Assembly: GCA_946811185.2 (NCBI GenBank)
Contig: OX328099.1
Coordinates: 37,311,299 to 37,375,298, forward strand
Direction of reading: 5' to 3'
Origin: Hippopus hippopus
Lineage: Eukaryota; Mollusca; Bivalvia; Cardiida; Cardiidae
DNA: 64,000 bases
In this document: positions 35,888 through 48,600 of the stretch, piece after piece
How the letters are laid out: each line of letters opens with the position of its first letter
Position numbering within the stretch: the first letter of the stretch is position 1
Notes under the pieces: generated by a model
What the model saw: only the letters and a program-made list of their open reading frames with translations
Database searches by the model: none
What the model was told of the DNA's origin: nothing
Translations under genes and position numbers: made by a program

Positions 35888-36119
35888 TTAACTCTTTACT
35901 TAACAGTGAAATTTTGGAATGAAAGCATTTACAGACAACAAATTATTTGTTGTGAAATTGTTGTTAAAATGATTGTTTCTGTTTTTGATAGGGTAGAAAA
36001 AAAAATTGGGAAAAGCAAGAAAATGCTGGTTACCAGCATTTTCTTCTTTTCCCACAATGTTTTCAAAAGCATTCCCATTCAGGGTCGTTAAAAGTTGGGA
36101 TTGTGTTGTAAAGGGTTAA
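35888..36119 (+). mobile_element. TTAA MITE with central hairpin (family A)
   Basis: It starts TTAACTCTTTACTTAACAG and ends TGTGTTGTAAAGGGTTAA. The hairpin is GAAAATGCTGGTTACCAGC. Confidence 0.76.
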
Positions 36120-36748
36120 ATTTATGGTTTGTGATGGCTTTTGATACTAACAAGTCTCTAACTTGTCTAGGAGAGAGTTAAATCTTGATAATCAACAAAA
36201 ATGACATAATATGATGAATATGTATAAAAACATCATGACAAAAAGTAAAATAACTCTGTCCTTAGTCTTTCCCCACAATATTATCAAAAAGTGTCTTCCA
36301 GGCTGCAGGACAGTTCCGTAACACACTTCGATATAGGTAACTGGAATTATCCAACAGTTAACCAAATGTAATTAGATTTCTGGTCATAAACCAGCGGAAA
36401 ATGAAAATGATTTAGACTTCTGGATCTGATTACTTTGATAGTGGAGCTCTAGAGTTGCTGAAAAAATCAACTTTATAATTCTATACTAGCAAACTGTACT
36501 TTATATGCAATCTGATCTTGATCAACATTGGAGGCAAGAGGCAATTATAGTTGTAAAAGGCCGCTATAGGGTTAAAAAGAGTTTGTGTGTATTTACCACA
36601 TATTTCTTCTCTTTTTCCCACATCTGTGCGTCTGCAATGGACACCAGAGGCTTTTCCTTTTCTGCACTCATACTGGATATAATTTCCTACATCACAACAG
36701 TGCCTGGAAATATGGTATATGTACACAATCATTTTCATTGTCTAGTGG

Positions 36749-36977
36749 TTAACTCTTTACCAAATGACAAAATTTAGGACTTGTCCAAACTGAAGGCATT
36801 TGCAGACAGCAAAATAAATGTGCCACAAACACTGAAATTCGTTTCAGGAAGGGTGGAAAACATTTTGGGAAAAGGAGAAAATGCCGTTTATCAGCATTTT
36901 CTCCTTTTCTCACAATGTTTTCATAAGCCTTCTCCTATATGGTTGTTAAAACTCAGGACTGTGTGGTAAAGCGTTAA
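36749..36977 (+). mobile_element. TTAA MITE with central hairpin (family A), 229 bp
   Basis: It starts TTAACTCTTTACCAAATG and ends GTGTGGTAAAGCGTTAA. Its right TTAA is also the left TTAA of the next copy. Confidence 0.78.
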
Positions 36978-37297
36978 CTCTTTACCAAATAACAAAATTT
37001 CAGACCGGTTCAAATTGAAAGCATTTGCACGCAACTACATGTACCAGTAATTGAATGTGACTCAAATGATGAAAGTTGTCTGTAATTCTTTACCATACAA
37101 GAAAAAATCAGACTGGTCAAATTTGAAAGGATTTGTATAGATAAATCAAATGTGACTCAAAAGTTAACGAGGGTAGAAAACATTGTGGGAAAAGGAGAAA
37201 AAGATGGTTACCAGCTTTTTCTCCATTTTCCACAATACCTTCTAACGGCTTTTTCAAGATTGTCATTAAAATATGGGATTGTATGGTAAACGGTTAA
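36974..37297 (+). mobile_element. Two overlapping TTAA MITE copies, adjacent to the previous one
   Basis: It starts in the shared TTAA at 36974. A second left end (TTCTTTACCATACAAG, about 37088) appears inside, so one copy is broken by another. It ends TGTATGGTAAACGGTTAA. Confidence 0.7.
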
Positions 37298-37389
37298 GTT
37301 ATCCACCTACAGAGTGGTAGGTTGGAGATTTAAGTCACAGTGAGGGCCAGAGACATTTTGATGTGACATGTTTCTTAGTCACCAGCTAG

Positions 37390-37570
37390 TTAACCCTCTC
37401 ACGAACCTGTGTTTTTACATGTCTGCAGTACAAGTCTTTTGAAAACACTGTGGGAAAAGGAGAAATTGCTCGTAACGAGCAATTCTCCTTTTCCCACAAA
37501 TTCAATATTGTCGTCTGCAAACTCTTTCAGTTTGGAAGAGTCTAAAATTTGTCCTTTTGGAAAGGCTTAA
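37390..37570 (-). mobile_element. Shortened TTAA MITE with perfect hairpin (family A)
   Basis: It starts TTAACCCTCTCACGAACC. The hairpin GAGAAATTGCTCGTAACGAG is self-complementary, with compensated changes in the loop-proximal arm (GCTCGT against GCTGGT elsewhere). Confidence 0.68.
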
Positions 37571-37830
37571 TGATTACCGAGTGCCTGCCTGCCTGTAGCC
37601 TGGGTCCAGGTGGTAATGATTTATTAATTACTTCGTATCACACTGTCCTCATCTTGGTCTGCTGTCGATCTGTCGATCTTTGGCCGCTATCCGTTATTAT
37701 TACGTCACTTTTGTCAAAGAACGTTCAAATGATAGAAAAGGAAAAAAAATAACGGACTGGAACCCAGGCTAACCTGCCTGATGCCTTGGCATTAAAATAG
37801 GATCTAGGATGTCCCGTACAAAGGCATCTG

Positions 37831-38060
37831 TTAACCCTTTACCATACAACAAATTTTTAGACTTGTCCAAAGTCAGACCATTTGCAGACGACAATTTCAA
37901 CGTTGCTCAAATGGGGCAGTTTTTATTTGACAGGGTAGAAAACATTGTGGAAAAAGGAGAAAATGCTGGTTACCAGCATTTTCTCTTTTTCCCACAATAT
38001 TTTCGAAAGGCATCTTTCCCTGGGTCGTTAAATACTTGGCATTGCGGGGTAAACGGTTAA
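37831..38060 (+). mobile_element. TTAA MITE with central hairpin (family A), 230 bp
   Basis: It starts TTAACCCTTTACCATAC and ends GGGGTAAACGGTTAA. The hairpin is near-perfect. Confidence 0.78.
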
Positions 38061-39679
38061 GTCAGTGTTTGGCTGGTCCTTTCTATAAGAAACAAACACT
38101 TTATTAATGGGTGACAGGAAATGCTTTCAAAAAACCCGAAATCTTACAATTTGAGCAATTTTAATAAAGAAAGTAAAGAAAAAGTAGCAGTTTTATGGCC
38201 TAAAAATCTAAGTAAAATCAGGAATAATCCTGAAAACTTTCAACAATGTGTACTAGATATTTTCACTAGAATATCAATGCTTCCTTGTGCGGTTACTTTT
38301 CAGCATTATTTAGGGAACTGTTCTTTTACAAAACAGATTTGAACAACTCTGCAGAAGAGGGCCATTGTTGAAAAAGAAGAAAACCCTGGCAAAAAGTTTT
38401 GCTTTTTTTTCCCCCCATACAGAATTGATTCTGTTAATTATTCGAAATTTAAATGTCTTTATTATGATCTGTACCTTTTTAAACAAAAGATCAGCTTTAC
38501 AGAAAACAATCTGATCATCTGTGGAAATATCTCAAGAGAAACGGAGCTAGTAAATTGGCATGAATAAATTAGATATTTGGCGTTGTCAGAAATATCATCT
38601 GGCAGAAAGGCACACACTTAAAAAATCTAATAATACAGATCATAATAAAGGCATTTCAATTTCGAACTGCTAACAGAAACAATTCTGTATTTCACCTGAA
38701 AGATTCGTTAACACAGTTATCAAACTTTTTATTTATTTTTACCACTTAGTTCAAATGTTTAGAGTGCAAACCTTGCATTTTGTGTGTCTTTGAATTGGGT
38801 CACTAACAAATTTATTTCAATAGTAATTGTCCAATATTTAAAATCAAACTTACCAAAGAGTTTTTGTCCTTAAACTTAGGCAATGTTCATCATTGAAAAG
38901 TCACCATCGTGCTTCCAATAAATCAAGTATAATTAAAAAAAAAAATGTTATTTCATTGTAATGGCATCATATTTGATGAGGACTGTCTTTAAAGCATACA
39001 GTTCTCATTATAAGTATGCACTGTATTGATAATCTGTTAACAAACCTTTCATAACAAACCTTTCAGTTATCCGTCTTAACACCTTTTATTGATGAGAAAC
39101 GGAGGTAAAACAGCAAGATACTCTAGCTAATCTAGTTGTACATTCCTAAAGAAGAATACTTCTTCAAATAGCCTCTACTTTGAGATTTTAAGTTACAAAC
39201 CTTTTCACTGAAAGTTATTTTAACATACTTGTGAAATGAGTCTCAAAAATTTAGATTAAATTTTTTGTACCAAGACTGAGACTTCCCATTCATTATTGAA
39301 AACCATTCCAGGGAAATGTAATCCACCATAGTATCAGTCTACTTTATATTTTATTAAATGTATATATATGCACACCATCTTGCTGGGTAGATCAAACTAA
39401 TCTTTCTCTAATTTTGAAGACAAGTGAAATCATTTGAAAAATGGGTAAAATCAGTTGAGTACATTGAAATAGCTGAATGATCAGTTCATAACTTTATATA
39501 ATGAATAGTTGCTGAATTCCTTTGTAAATATTTTATCAAGTAAGATTCTGTGTTGGAATTGAGGGATTTGAGACGATTCTGAACCTTTCATTTCACAGGT
39601 TGCAAACAGAATTTCTGAAAAAGTGCGTTATCCAGATCCCCATGAAAGGCTTAGAAATATGTTTATTTAAGTATACCAT
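38061..39679. other. AT-rich intergenic stretch, nothing recognised
   Basis: No gene, RNA gene or repeat family of this window is seen here, apart from short A/T runs. An open frame of 73 codons at 38121 shows no recognisable motif. Confidence 0.5.
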
Positions 39680-39911
39680 ACCGAGCCCCGTTTATCAGTC
39701 GGTAGTGTACAGGATTTGAGACGGGATCTCGCTGAATCGATCCCCGGCTCGGCCAACCTCTTTCCGCAGATTGACGATAGTCATTGCTACAGGATTTACA
39801 CCTCTCTCACCACTGACCATTGTTTCGACGATGGTCATGTGGGTAGGCAGCCAGTGGCTTTGAAAGAATATTGTGCAGAGTATTGGTAGAAGAAAATCCA
39901 GGAAAGCATGT
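39680..39911 (+). mobile_element. tRNA-derived SINE, 3'-truncated copy
   Basis: The head is GAGCCCCGTTTATCAGTCGG and the body runs to CAGGAAAGCATG. The (AATC)n tail is missing. Confidence 0.72.
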
Positions 39912-40384
39912 TTCTTATGATAGTCCACTGGTATACCTTTTTTACCTACTTTTCTTTATTTAGGTTTTATTTAATGCTGTGTCATGGAAAAAGGGGGCTT
40001 GATCTATTATTCCATTATGGACCAATGTCTCTTTAACCACTTGTAAACTTGAAACTTGTAAATGTATAATTTCATCCTGGACCAATAACAAAAAGGTCAT
40101 GTTTACATGCACAACACAATACTTCTTTCATGTTTATATTAAAAAAAGTCTTTTCGGCGGGGGATATCATTTCAATGAAATAACTTGTTTCTGTTAATGT
40201 TACAGGAATAATTCTCAAATAACGAACTCGACTTTCAAAAGTAAGAAACTGAGTCCTTCATCGGATTTAAGCAAAATAAGTCAAGAGTCTTAAGTTTTTT
40301 TGTAAAACCGGGCCCAGCGCATTAAATTTACAATTCCGTGTTTCAACGATCAACGTTGAGGCAAACATTCTTGCCAGCGAGTTC

Positions 40385-40546
40385 TCGCCTCTCACCTCCG
40401 TTTTGTGGGAGAAAAGTAGTCAATGGCTTGGAAAGAAAGTTGTGTCAGTACTGGCGTGAGAAAGCCAGAAAAAAAATGGGTAGGTGCACTGACACAAGCT
40501 TTTGAAGCGGCGATAAACTCCAATATTTGTCAACAAACAAACAAAC
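40385..40546 (+). mobile_element. SINE 3' body, related family, partial
   Basis: It pairs with the sequence at 21250: CTCTCACCTCCGTTTTGTG, GGAAAGAAAGTTGTGTCAG, then a (CAAA)n tail. Confidence 0.5.
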
Positions 40547-40793
40547 AAATTCCACGATCATAGACCGTGGAAATGTAGAGTTTTGAAACATTACTGGAAA
40601 ATGCTGCTAAACAGTATCTTCTTCCGCACGACGTTTCTTAGTAACCCTTCAGTAACCAAATTTCAGTATTTGAGTGGTATTAAATCTGTCATCTGCAGTA
40701 TTTGAGCAGCACTAAATCTGTCGTCTGCAAATACTTTCAGTTTTATCAAGTTTAAACTGTTGTCGTCTGGTAAAGAGTTAATTTATGTGGGCA

Positions 40794-41035
40794 ATGCTCT
40801 GTGAAAAGGGGGCTTAATGCATCTGCAAAAAGTATCGAACCAGGTCAGCCTGCACAGGCTGACCTGGGTCGAAACTTTTCGCTACAGGTCAATTTTCTGT
40901 ATGTCAAAAGACCAGTCTACCTCATGATATAGTCGGTTGTTTAAAAAATGTGGCTGTTATGGATCCATAATTATGTGATGACTTGCCTGGTATTTTATAT
41001 TACTGAGATGCATTAAGCCCCTTTTTCCAGAGAAT
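40794..41035. mobile_element. Foldback MITE with ATGCTCTG ends, copy 2
   Basis: ATGCTCTGTGAAAAGGGGG opens it and a complement ending CCAGAGAAT closes it. The internal hairpin is AGGTCAGCCTGCAC and CAGGCTGACCTGG. It abuts a TTAA MITE remnant ending at 40782. Confidence 0.78.
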
Positions 41036-41504
41036 GGCGCATTTAGAAGATAAGGGTTATAGATGTAAGGAGAACTAGATCTAGTTTCCTCATAATTTCC
41101 TTTTCAAGTGTGATACTTTAATCAAAATTATACTTTTCATGTAAGAAAATAGGTCTAGATACAACATGTAATATATCTCAGTATGACTTGTACATGTAAT
41201 TAAAAGCAACAATGTAAGAAAAAGTTTTACCGTTAGCGACATTTTAAATCCACCCACTTTGATAACCTACAACCTAACTGCTGTTATCAGCAATGCATTA
41301 TCAAACTAACCCTTTCCCATCCTCTTCCTATCCTTGATTTTTTTTTCTCCTTCCCTCATTTTCAAAAATTGTTTAGAAAGTAATTTACGAGAACAATGAC
41401 TGCAAAATAAATAAGATGGTTACTACCAGTTCTAAAGAAAAAAGAATCCAAACTTCAGAAATATGTGTCCTTGGTTGCACCATTATTAGGCTTTGGGCAC
41501 CAAG

Positions 41505-42320
41505 GTAATGAAAAAAAGGGGGAGTGGGGAAACAAGGTATCAGTTGCTCAGGTTCAACCCTGTCGACAAATGACCAAGACTAAAAAGATTTTGGGACCTG
41601 CAGTCTGGCCCACTGAGCTTGCAAAGCAGTGCAATTCAACACAGAAATTTAATCTTCTTATACAGTTCCCCTTTCTTCCAAAACATTGCAAAAGAAGAAG
41701 TAATTCCATTTGAAAATTTGATATCAAGGACGGTTGTTACTGTTTTATCAGGAAAAAAAATGGAAGGACATGTTTAAAAGGTGTTTTTGTTGTTGGTTTG
41801 ATCGTTTCTTGAAAAAGTGAGCATGGCTGTGTTATTTCTTGAGAAAAATGCCCCATGGCCTACTTCGAAGTAAATTTGTTTTACTCTGATTTTCCAAGTG
41901 TATTTGAAGGCATATGCAATTCTTTGCCGACCGGCAGACATACACAATCGATATATGCCAAAATACCTCGACATTGGGCGATCCTTTGAATAAAACAGGC
42001 TCTGATCTGACCCCTACCCGTCTGAGTTACTGTTTTTGATATGAATTTCCCATCTATTGTTCAGATCAGCTTCCGTGTCTCACATTGAAACTTTGGATTT
42101 CACCATCAATAGTCTATGTTAAAATCATGAAGAATCATAGCCTAAGTGAATAAACCAGAGATACCTCTTTTTCAGCAGCAACTGTTAGCTGTTGAAAAAA
42201 AAAAAGCAAACTTCCAAGTGCCCTTTTTTATTCACGAAGATGTTGAGAACACCAAGAAAATAATTGAGTTTTAACTGATGATTAGTTTTGACAGGAAAGA
42301 TGTGAGAGAAAATGAATCAT
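41505..42320. repeat. Diverged duplicated block, first copy
   Basis: Long collinear similarity to 43144-43990, with gaps. Shared marks are GAGCTTGCAAAGCAGTG, CTCTGATTTTCCAAGTGTAT, ACATTGGGCGAT and GATATGAATTTCC. No coding frame is conserved between the two. Confidence 0.75.
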
Positions 42321-43143
42321 ATTGCAGCGAAATGCAAATAAATTTCAGTGATACACATGAACAAGGACGAATTATAAAACTTTTCATTACCTAAAGCACT
42401 TGTAGAAATTGTTTTAAACTTGTACATCTAAAAAATATAAACTTGACAAAAAGCACTAATAATGCTTTTTCTTGATTTCTTTGTTGAAAGAAAAACATAC
42501 AAAAACCACATACTCTCCTGATGGAATTGTCTTCAAATCAGAATGACAAAATCAGTGTCATTGTTAGCATGTGTACAAACATCCGATGCAACAAAGTGAA
42601 AGCGAACTCAGATGTTGGTTTTAATCGAATGTTTTAAAATGTAAGATATCTTTGGGTCCTTATAACAATTGATTTTGGAGCCTGGTCATACTATCATCAT
42701 TTCCCTGTTTTTAGCAGTTTGAAGCATGTCATCACGGTTGCTAGCAATATCATGTCGATTAGGGACATTTTCCCAGCTAAAGCCTGGTAAGCCGTATGTG
42801 TTGGGGTGTAAAAAAAAAGACATGGAAATGAATGAAAGTAGATAAATAGAGAGAACGTGTGATGATATGGGAAATTACCCTCGCCACTCTGATTGTAGAC
42901 TACATTTTCTCTGTAGGAGTTACTGTTCTTGACTCCTTTTATACTTCATGAATTCCTCTTTGATAGCAGTCTGTATCTATTTAGCATAGATTAAACATCT
43001 GAAAGAAAACCACTACTTATGTTCATTTACCTTGCTCCAAGACCACCAAACAATATAACAGAATAAAAGTTTTTACACATTCTAAATGATTTGAATTTGT
43101 CATTTGTATAAAATGTCTATGAATAAGGGAGAGTTAATAAAAT
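42321..43143. other. Unique sequence between the two duplicated blocks
   Basis: AT-rich, without open frames above 60 codons and without repeat landmarks seen elsewhere in the window. Confidence 0.4.
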
Positions 43144-43990
43144 CAAAAAAGGGGGAAAATGGGGAAAAAGGAAGCAGTTGCTCAGGTTCGAACCCTGTCA
43201 ACCAATGACCAAGGCCAAACAAATTTTGGGATCTGTTGTCTGGTCTACTGAGCTTGCAAAGCAGTGAAATTCAACCCAGAAAATTCATCTACTTATACAG
43301 TTCCCCACTTTCTTCCAAAACATTCAAACAGAAGTCGAAAGTACATGTAGTTTCATTTGAAAATTAAATATTAAGCACATTTGTTACTCTGTTTTATTCG
43401 AATAAAAAATGAAAAGAAAGGCTTAAATAGTGTTTTTGGTGTTCATTTGATCGTATCTGTGTTATTCCTTTAGGAACTGTTTTGCTTTAATCATGCCTTT
43501 TTATGCCCCATGGTCTACTCTGAGTCAGAAAATCGTTTTACTCTGATTTTCCAAGTGTATTTGAAGGCTTACATGTAATTCTTTGCCAACTGGCAGGCAT
43601 GCATGATTGATATATACCAAAAGACAATGACATTGGGCGATTCTTTGAATAAAACGGGTGACAGAAGGTCTGATTCTGAACCAACCTCCCACTCACCTGA
43701 GTTACTCTTTTCGATATGAATTTCCTATCTATTGTTCAGATCACCTTCTGTGTCTCACAATGAAACTTTGGATATGTTGAGACCATCAATTGTCAATGTA
43801 AAAATCATGACGAATCAAAACCAGAGAGACTACTTTTTCAGAAGCTACTGTTAGCTTTTGCAAAAAAAAAAAAAAACCAAGTTAAGCAAACTTTCAAGTG
43901 CCCTTTTCTCTACATAAAGTTTTTGAGAACAAGAAAATAATTTGAGTTTTAACTGATGGTTAGTTTTCACAGGAAAGATGTGGGAGAAAA
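43144..43990. repeat. Diverged duplicated block, second copy
   Basis: Same order of landmarks as 41505-42320, shifted by about 1.65 kb. Its right edge meets an (AAAT)n run and then a family B array element. Confidence 0.75.
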
Positions 43991-44014
43991 TGAATAAATA
44001 AATAAATAAATAAA

Positions 44015-45139
44015 CAAGCATTCTGATAGTATTGCATAGCAATACCGAGTCCCCTACTGGCCGTATATATCGCTGGCAGGTATAGTTTGTGAAACTCTCT
44101 GGAGGAGAAAGAATGTATCTGACCCCCTTTCAGAACTATAAGCATCGTGTCTGTCTTTGTATGCAATGCTTTAATGAAAGCCAGATATATAAGCATTTTC
44201 CTTGTTAAAGTAAGTTCATTGAAGAAGTTTTACCAAGACAAAATGTGTTTGTGAAACACAAATGCCCCCGTAAAAGCAAATTTTCAGAAATATGACCTTT
44301 ACCTTGTGAGATGACCTTGACCTTATCATCAGCAGGTGTGTACCAATGACAGGTACCAGCTTACCATGTATAAGTGTTATAACTTAAGTACTTTGAATAT
44401 ACAGAGAAATGACTATGAAAAGTTTTGAGGATAAGTTTTCATGATAAGGGTTAAATTTTTTTACCTTGACCTTGGACATATAACCCACAGAAGATCGGTA
44501 TCAATGACAGGTACCTACATACCAAACATGAGCGTTATAAGTAAGAAAGTCGGGAAAACTGTTCTTTTTTTTCAGTGAAATTTTCTAAGTCCAAGGCCCG
44601 TAATTTTGTCAAAAAACAGTGGACCGGAATGAAACTTGAACTTGATCTGTAACTCATGGTGGTTGACTTACACATCGAAAATCAGCTCAATAACTGCCAG
44701 CGTTTTGAAAAAAGGTCCGGAAAACTGTTTTTTCGGTGAAAATTTCTAAGTTCAAGGCCCGTAATTTCGTCAAAAATCAGTGGACTGGAACGAAACTCAA
44801 ACTTGATCTGTAACTCATGGTGGTTGACTTGCACACCAAAAATCAGCTCAATATCTACTAGCGTTTAGAAAAAAAAAACGGAAAACTGATTTTTTTCAGT
44901 GAAAATTTCCAAGTCCAAGGCCTGTAATTTCGTCAAAAATCAGTGGACTGTAATGAAACTCCAACTTGATCTGTAACTCATGGTGGTTGACTTAAACACC
45001 AAAAATCAGCTCAGAATCTGCCAGCGTTTAGAAAAAAAGTCCGGAAAACTGATTTGCGTGCGGACTGACGGACAGACAGACAGACGGACGGAGTGCAAAC
45101 CTAAAGTCCCCTTTGGCTTCGCCGGTAGGGGACTAATAA
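44015..45139. mobile_element. Array-bearing Helentron/pearl-like element, family B copy 1
   Basis: The 5' palindrome TATTGCATAGCAATA (44030-44044) is followed by AGTCCCCTACTGGC (44048-44061). The 3' hairpin has arms AGTCCCCTTTGGC and GCCGGTAGGGGACT (ending 45134). The array has about three units of about 160 bp with GTGGACTGGAACGAAACT, preceded by a stretch carrying the family C-type 5' palindrome GTGTTTGTGAAACAC near 44246. It follows an (AAAT)n run and the second copy of the 41.5/43.1 kb duplication. Confidence 0.8.
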
Positions 45140-46010
45140 AACAGGGATCAGTCTTCCTCACTGCAGTCAGGGGGTAAATTTGCTCAATTGTGCTTTTTTG
45201 AATAGCCTGAATATGTTTAAAGGACTTACCAATTAATATCGCATGGGAATGATGAAAGACCAAAACGTGTTTTTCACATTGCACTTTGCCAGGCATAGCT
45301 GCTAGGATAAAGCCGACAAAATGTCACATAACATATACCTCTCTTGCCCGCAATGGCATGGTTTGAACCCTCAGTATGCATGCAACAACTAGCAGTAGAG
45401 TAGAAACCAAAATCAGTTTCGATGATGACCCTGCGATATATGGCACTTACTCGGACGTGAAAACAAAATCTTGAATTTAATGTCTGGTTTAATCATTTGT
45501 GACATTATTTTCTGGGGTTCTTACACTGTTTGTTCGTTGACCATCTAAGTAAATTCAAAGTATCAAAGTGCAGTATGAAAGCTGGCCTGAACTAAAATGG
45601 CAAATCGAATCAAGGGGAGTCAAAATGATTAGGTGCTCAAAATCACAAAAACAAGGTCCTCTTTCATCCTGTTTTCTTAAATTCGCACCTATTGTCAGTG
45701 AATTCTGGCATGTAGGGATGGGGAATGCATGCCAATTTGCCAAGGATTACATATCAACCTTCAAAGAAGACCTTAAATCCACTTTTTTGCCCCTTTTTGC
45801 ACAATGCGTAAAACTTATTTTTTTCGTGCAGCGCGTAATGGTGATGTATGTGCGGTGTAGTCACCAAAATTTATTCAATGTTTTCATAGCCCTGGTAAGA
45901 GAAAAGTGAGAGTCTTATTTATAATTTCATCAATGAAATGTGGCACTGTTGATGGTGCTATTCAATGAAATCATAGATGAACACATAAGAACAATCGGCT
46001 GGAAAGAAAA
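45140..46010. other. Intergenic stretch with an unrecognised 113-codon open frame
   Basis: A plus-strand frame at 45568-45909 lacks an ATG at its 5' edge (first ATG about 20 codons in) and shows no domain. I do not call it a gene. Confidence 0.35.
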
Positions 46011-46719
46011 CAAGAGGGCCATGATGGCCCTGGATCACTCACCTGAGTCAATAGGCGAAATTCACTCCACATGCATAATTCAATTTCTGACAAATTGTCA
46101 GGTCAACTGAGCTTAAAATGTGGCCTCTAGAGGCGTCCACAAGGGATTTCTGTAAGTTGACCTAGTGACCTAATTTATTACCCCACATGACCCGCTTTAG
46201 AAATCATCAAAAAATTTATCAAGACAAACATTCTGAACAGTTTTCAAGTTAATTGAGCAATAAATGTGGCCTCTAGAGTGCCCACAAGGTATTTCTTTAA
46301 TTTGACCAAGTGACCTAGTTTATGACCCCAGGTGACCCAATTTCAAACTCATCCAATATTTCATCAAGACAAGCATTTTAACCAATTTTCAAATCAATTG
46401 AACAACAAATGTGGCCTCTAGAGTGCCCAAAAGGTATTTCTTTAATTTGACCTATTGACCTAGTTTATGACTCCACATGACCCAATTTAGAACTCATCTG
46501 AAAATTTATAAAAACAAACAGAACAGAACAGACCAGAACAGAAACTTTATTCATAATATCGGCTTGAACACATAAGGTTCATCGCCAAACACATAAATTC
46601 TATATACATACATGGGTATGGACAAAACAAACTAACAAACAAACAAAAAACAAATGATATCAAATTGGTATCCAGAAATAAATGAGTGAATGCGGAAATA
46701 ATGAATAATAAAAATGAAA

Positions 46720-47115
46720 CATGTACATAGCACATTAGAGAATGAAAAGTATCAAGTAAGTAAGATGTCAAACTTTACCAGTGAAAATCATTACAAGGGA
46801 GATAAATTACAAGGCAGTTAAATACTATAAACATGGAAGTCGTTTTGGCAAAAGAAGTCGCTTGTTAAAAGCGAATGCTCCGTCCAAAATGACCTCCTGT
46901 AAATACGAGTAATGTTAAAACAAGTACATAGCACATTAGAGAATGAGAAGCAGTATAGTATATTTGCCAGTAATTCGTACAATCATACTTAAATTTTACT
47001 AGTGAAAATCATTACAAGGAAGATAAGTTCTATCAACGTGAAAGTCGTTTTGAGCAAAAGAATTCGCTTGTTAAAAGCGAATGCTCTCTCCAAAACGGCT
47101 TCCAGTAAATAATGA
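46720..47115 (-). repeat. Duplicated segment in the LINE 3' untranslated region
   Basis: Two copies of a segment of about 200 bp lie head to tail. Landmarks are CATAGCACATTAGAGAATGA near 46728 and 46926, and TCGCTTGTTAAAAGCGAATG near 46858 and 47065. The latter is a small hairpin. Confidence 0.65.
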
Positions 47116-47325
47116 GTACTGCAAATAGTGTATGTAGACTACACATTCCTTTAAACAAAAGAAAATAGTTCAATAAATGGCCTCGGTAAAAGAAGCAATT
47201 GCTTATCAAAGCAAGTGTTCCCTTCACCACAATGTTCTCCAGGTGTGCCATATGTAAACCTTTAGAAGTCAATACTGTGGGATGCAGACATTACATATAA
47301 TTATAGTATGGAAAATGACTAATAA

Positions 47326-48600
47326 TTAATCACTGACAATACTCAATTCAGTTTTTCTTTTCTCACTTGCCTTAATATAGAAAATTCCAACTGCATTTAA
47401 TACTTTAACATTTTCACAGTTTAGGAGCTGGATTAATTTTAACATACTCGGTTTATGATAATAATACTTTTTAAAATACAAATGCCTCAATTCATTATAA
47501 GCTGGACAAATTAACAAAAAATGATACTCATCCTCAACTTCATTCAGAGTGCACAGTGAACATGTTCTTTCATTTCTAACAATGTTTCTATGTCGACCTG
47601 TTTCAATAAAAAGGTTATGCGCGGACAGACGTAATTTGGCAACAGCGTTTCTGTATGTTGTTATTTGCATTTTACAAAGATAATTTGAAAAACTAAAATC
47701 TACTTTAAGATGTCTGTAAACAAACAGTGAAGGTCTATTATTAATATCTTGGAACCACTCACTCACATAAACGTCAATCAGTCGATTACGGAAAATAGGT
47801 ATAAATATATTTAAGTTCACTGAAGCGGGAAATAACCATATGTCGTAAAAGCCCGTCCTTTGTAATAGCTCTTTTACTTTGAATGTCCAAAGGTTAGGGT
47901 TATTTATTTTATCTAATTCTACCAGGAAAAATACAATTAGATCTTTTATCTGTGAAAAGTTTTATGAAATATTTAATTATTCTCGTTTTTATATTAATAT
48001 GTAAGGGGTATCTTCCAAATTCGCCCTAGATAGCTGAATTAGTAGTTGTGGTCTTGACATTTAACAATTTTCGAAGAAATTTTCTGTGAAGTCTTTCTGT
48101 AAGTTCACTTGTCACAAAGCCCCAGACCTCGCTAGAATAGTATAGAATCGATGTGACAAAGGAGTCAAATAAATTAATCATGATTTTTAAAGGAATTTCT
48201 TTATGTCTAGTGATTTGTAGTAAATCGCTCATTGCACGCGTCGCTTTCCCCGTTAAAGTCTTAAGGGCATTTTGAAAACTTCCATTGCTAGTAAAAACTA
48301 GGCCTAGATAATTGAAAGTGTTGACTTTTTCGATTATGTTACCTGAATATGTAAAATTAATTTCTTCAGTCAAAGTCCTACCTCTACGAAAGACAACTAT
48401 TTTGGTTTTTTGAACATTTACTTTAAGGTTCCACTTTTCACAATATTTCTCAAATTCTGTTAATAACTGCTGTAATCCTGTAGCGGTATCGGAAATAAGG
48501 ACCAAGTCGTTTGCAAATAGTAATAAATAAAATTGATAATTGTCCTAGCGTAAAGCATTCATTGGTATTCTGCTGTAAAAACAACTCGATGTCGTTAACG
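47326..48600 (-). pseudogene. Reverse transcriptase C-terminal half and zinc-knuckle tail, LINE remnant
   Basis: The frames read in order: NDIELFLQQ; a frameshift; LLLFANDLVLISDTATGLQ (the RT active-site box, where the usual FADD is FAND, AAC at 48509-48511); FNYLGLVF; the thumb region with ILYYSSEVWG; LNVKTTT; an in-frame TAG near 48026; then GEFGRYPLHINIK. A second open frame (47820-47326) carries AKLRLSAHNLFIETGRH and a C-terminal CSLC plus EDEYHFLLICP motif, the cysteine/histidine knuckle of jockey/CR1-type LINEs. One catalytic aspartate is lost and there are a stop and a frameshift, so the copy is dead. Clade assignment is tentative. Confidence 0.8.

Noticed and set aside
45568..45909. 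113-residue open frame as a novel gene
   Set aside because: No ATG at the 5' edge, no recognisable motif, no splice or promoter evidence; kept only as an unrecognised frame.
47326..47820. 164-residue frame as a host gene
   Set aside because: It is collinear with the reverse transcriptase remnant just upstream and has the LINE C-terminal Cys/His motif.
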